Source: Sphingomonas sp. GC_Shp_5 (GTDB lineage: Bacteria; Pseudomonadota; Alphaproteobacteria; Sphingomonadales; Sphingomonadaceae). Taken from it: DNA of 64,000 nucleotides. A program made the position numbers and the translations under genes. The notes under the pieces are model-generated. The model was not told the DNA's origin, searched no databases, and was given only the letters and a program-made list of their open reading frames with translations. Below, piece after piece: positions 63,068-64,000 of this stretch. Position 1 is the stretch's first letter, and each line of letters starts with the position of its first letter. Location of the stretch: positions 62,001 through 126,000 of the forward strand of contig NZ_JALNUP010000004.1 of the NCBI RefSeq assembly GCF_026540855.1, given 5' to 3'.

Positions 63068-63748
63068 ATGATCGATGACGAAAAAAGCGCGGCGGCTGCA
63101 GCGGCCGTCGCGGAAGTGGCCGACGGCATGCTCGTCGGCTTGGGCACCGGCTCCACCGCCGCCTGGGCCATCCGGCATCTGGCCGCGCGAGTCGCGGCAG
63201 GGCTGTCGATCCGCGCGGTCGCGACCTCGGAGGCGAGCGCCTCGCTCGCACGATCGCTCGGGATCGAGGTGCTCGACTTCGCCGCGGTGGACAGCCTCGA
63301 CCTGACGATCGACGGCACCGACGAGATCGACCCGCGCTTCTTCGCCATTAAAGGTGCCGGCGGCGCGATGTTGCGCGAAAAGGTGGTGGCGGCGGCATCG
63401 CGGCGGATGGTGGTGATCGCCGATGCCTCCAAGCGGGTGGAGGCGATCGGCCACGCCAAGCTGCCGGTAGAGATTCTCGCCTTCGCCCGCGCCTCGATCA
63501 TGGCCACGCTCGGCCCGATCGCGACGACCCGCATGATCGATGGCGTGCCGTTCGTCACCGATAGCGGCAATCTGATCGCCGATTGCGTGTTCGACGGCGG
63601 CTTCGCCGACCCGCGCGCCACCGCGCGCTGGCTGGAGGGCATCCCCGGCGTGCTCGGCCATGGCCTGTTCCTCGACGAGGTGGATGCCGCCTATATCGCG
63701 ACGGGCGATATCGTTACGCGCTTGGAACGGCAGGGTGCATCGGGCTAA
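63068..63748 (+). CDS. rpiA: Ribose-5-phosphate isomerase A
   Basis: A 226-residue enzyme interconverting ribose 5-phosphate and ribulose 5-phosphate in the pentose phosphate pathway. Motifs: [12 protein letters not shown] (phosphate loop), [13 protein letters not shown] (catalytic Asp region), [20 protein letters not shown] (catalytic Glu), and DASKRV. Length is typical. It is followed 71 bp later by transketolase, another pentose phosphate enzyme, so both probably serve sugar phosphate supply. Divergent from the RND efflux operon. Confidence 0.95.
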   Translation: MIDDEKSAAAAAAVAEVADGMLVGLGTGSTAAWAIRHLAARVAAGLSIRAVATSEASASLARSLGIEVLDFAAVDSLDLTIDGTDEIDPRFFAIKGAGGAMLREKVVAAASRRMVVIADASKRVEAIGHAKLPVEILAFARASIMATLGPIATTRMIDGVPFVTDSGNLIADCVFDGGFADPRATARWLEGIPGVLGHGLFLDEVDAAYIATGDIVTRLERQGASG

Positions 63749-63773
63749 AGGCGTACCTATCTTGGCAACCGGA

Positions 63774-63792
63774 TCGAACGTGCTGCGTTCGA
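63774..63792. promoter_or_regulatory. Inverted repeat between rpiA and tkt
   Basis: TCGAACG (63774-63780) and CGTTCGA (63786-63792) form a 7-bp dyad with a 5-nt loop in the 71-bp gap. It could be an operator for the transketolase gene or a weak attenuator. Confidence 0.35.
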
Positions 63793-63819
63793 CACACCGA
63801 TAGAACGAGGCCCCACTGC

Positions 63820-64000
63820 ATGTCCGACACACAGACCGCCGCCCCCGCCACGGCGGATCCGAAGCTGCATGAAGACGGCAGCCTCGAACGACTGACGATC
63901 GACACCATCCGCACCCTGTCGATGGATGCCGTGCAAAAGGCCAACTCCGGCCACCCCGGCACGCCGATGGCGCTCGCCCCGGTCGGCTATGAGCTGTGGG
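63820..64000 (+). CDS. tkt: Transketolase, N-terminal part (3' end outside window)
   Basis: The first 60 codons of a transketolase, the thiamine diphosphate enzyme moving two-carbon units in the pentose phosphate pathway. After a non-conserved ~20-residue lead ([20 protein letters not shown]) the family N-terminus follows as [20 protein letters not shown] and [16 protein letters not shown], which includes the conserved His-Pro-Gly-x-Pro cofactor-contact segment. Located directly after rpiA. Confidence 0.93.
   Translation, partial: MSDTQTAAPATADPKLHEDGSLERLTIDTIRTLSMDAVQKANSGHPGTPMALAPVGYELW

Overview
The window is high-GC DNA (I estimate high 60s percent by eye) from an alphaproteobacterium, most likely Sphingomonas or a close sphingomonad. 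Supporting signs are a TorF-type putative porin, a large TonB-dependent receptor, a GTTC-N7-GTTC type LexA box at uvrA, and two families of short palindromic repeats spread between genes. The genus is inferred from gene content and repeat style, not from a marker gene.

Layout. 1-6.4 kb: the 3' end of 3-hydroxyisobutyrate dehydrogenase, two divergent secreted L,D-transpeptidases, a small GIY-YIG protein, and a two-gene unit made of a GT2 glycosyltransferase and an unusual aminotransferase-flavoprotein fusion. 6.6-11.3 kb: a MarR regulator followed by an Emr-type tripartite efflux operon. 11.4-16.2 kb: a small secreted protein, an OmpR/EnvZ-like two-component pair, and a beta-carbonic anhydrase coupled to a SulP transporter. 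16.4-21.3 kb: a TorF porin behind a long hairpin leader, then a GH130-GH13-GT4 carbohydrate cluster. 21.5-27.7 kb: a hybrid histidine kinase, a CoA ester lyase, and a PAS/GGDEF/EAL protein. 27.8-34.4 kb: a TadE-TadE-VWA operon and a TonB-dependent receptor with a striking upstream palindrome. 34.6-41.1 kb: a small basic protein, uvrA, an AT-rich accessory pocket (DUF262 protein plus HEPN-like protein, then BrnT/BrnA toxin-antitoxin), and an SRAP-domain protein. 41.3-51 kb: two sphingomonad hypothetical proteins, an S9 peptidase, a SleB-type cell wall hydrolase, an M16 peptidase and tgt. 51.3-56.8 kb: an EF-hand protein, an SDR, an M20 peptidase, 3-hydroxyisobutyryl-CoA hydrolase with enoyl-CoA hydratase, and a single-domain response regulator. 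56.8-64 kb: an AcrAB-TolC-like RND efflux operon, rpiA and the start of transketolase.

The best candidate for an under-described system is the two-gene module at 38141-39644. A DUF262-family protein, with a DGQQR motif but no visible HNH nuclease half, is followed after 1 nt by a HEPN-like protein carrying an R-x4-H RNase motif. Both genes are much richer in AT than their surroundings and lie directly between uvrA and a BrnT/BrnA pair. I infer a mobile defence or abortive-infection module; this is not demonstrated by sequence alone.
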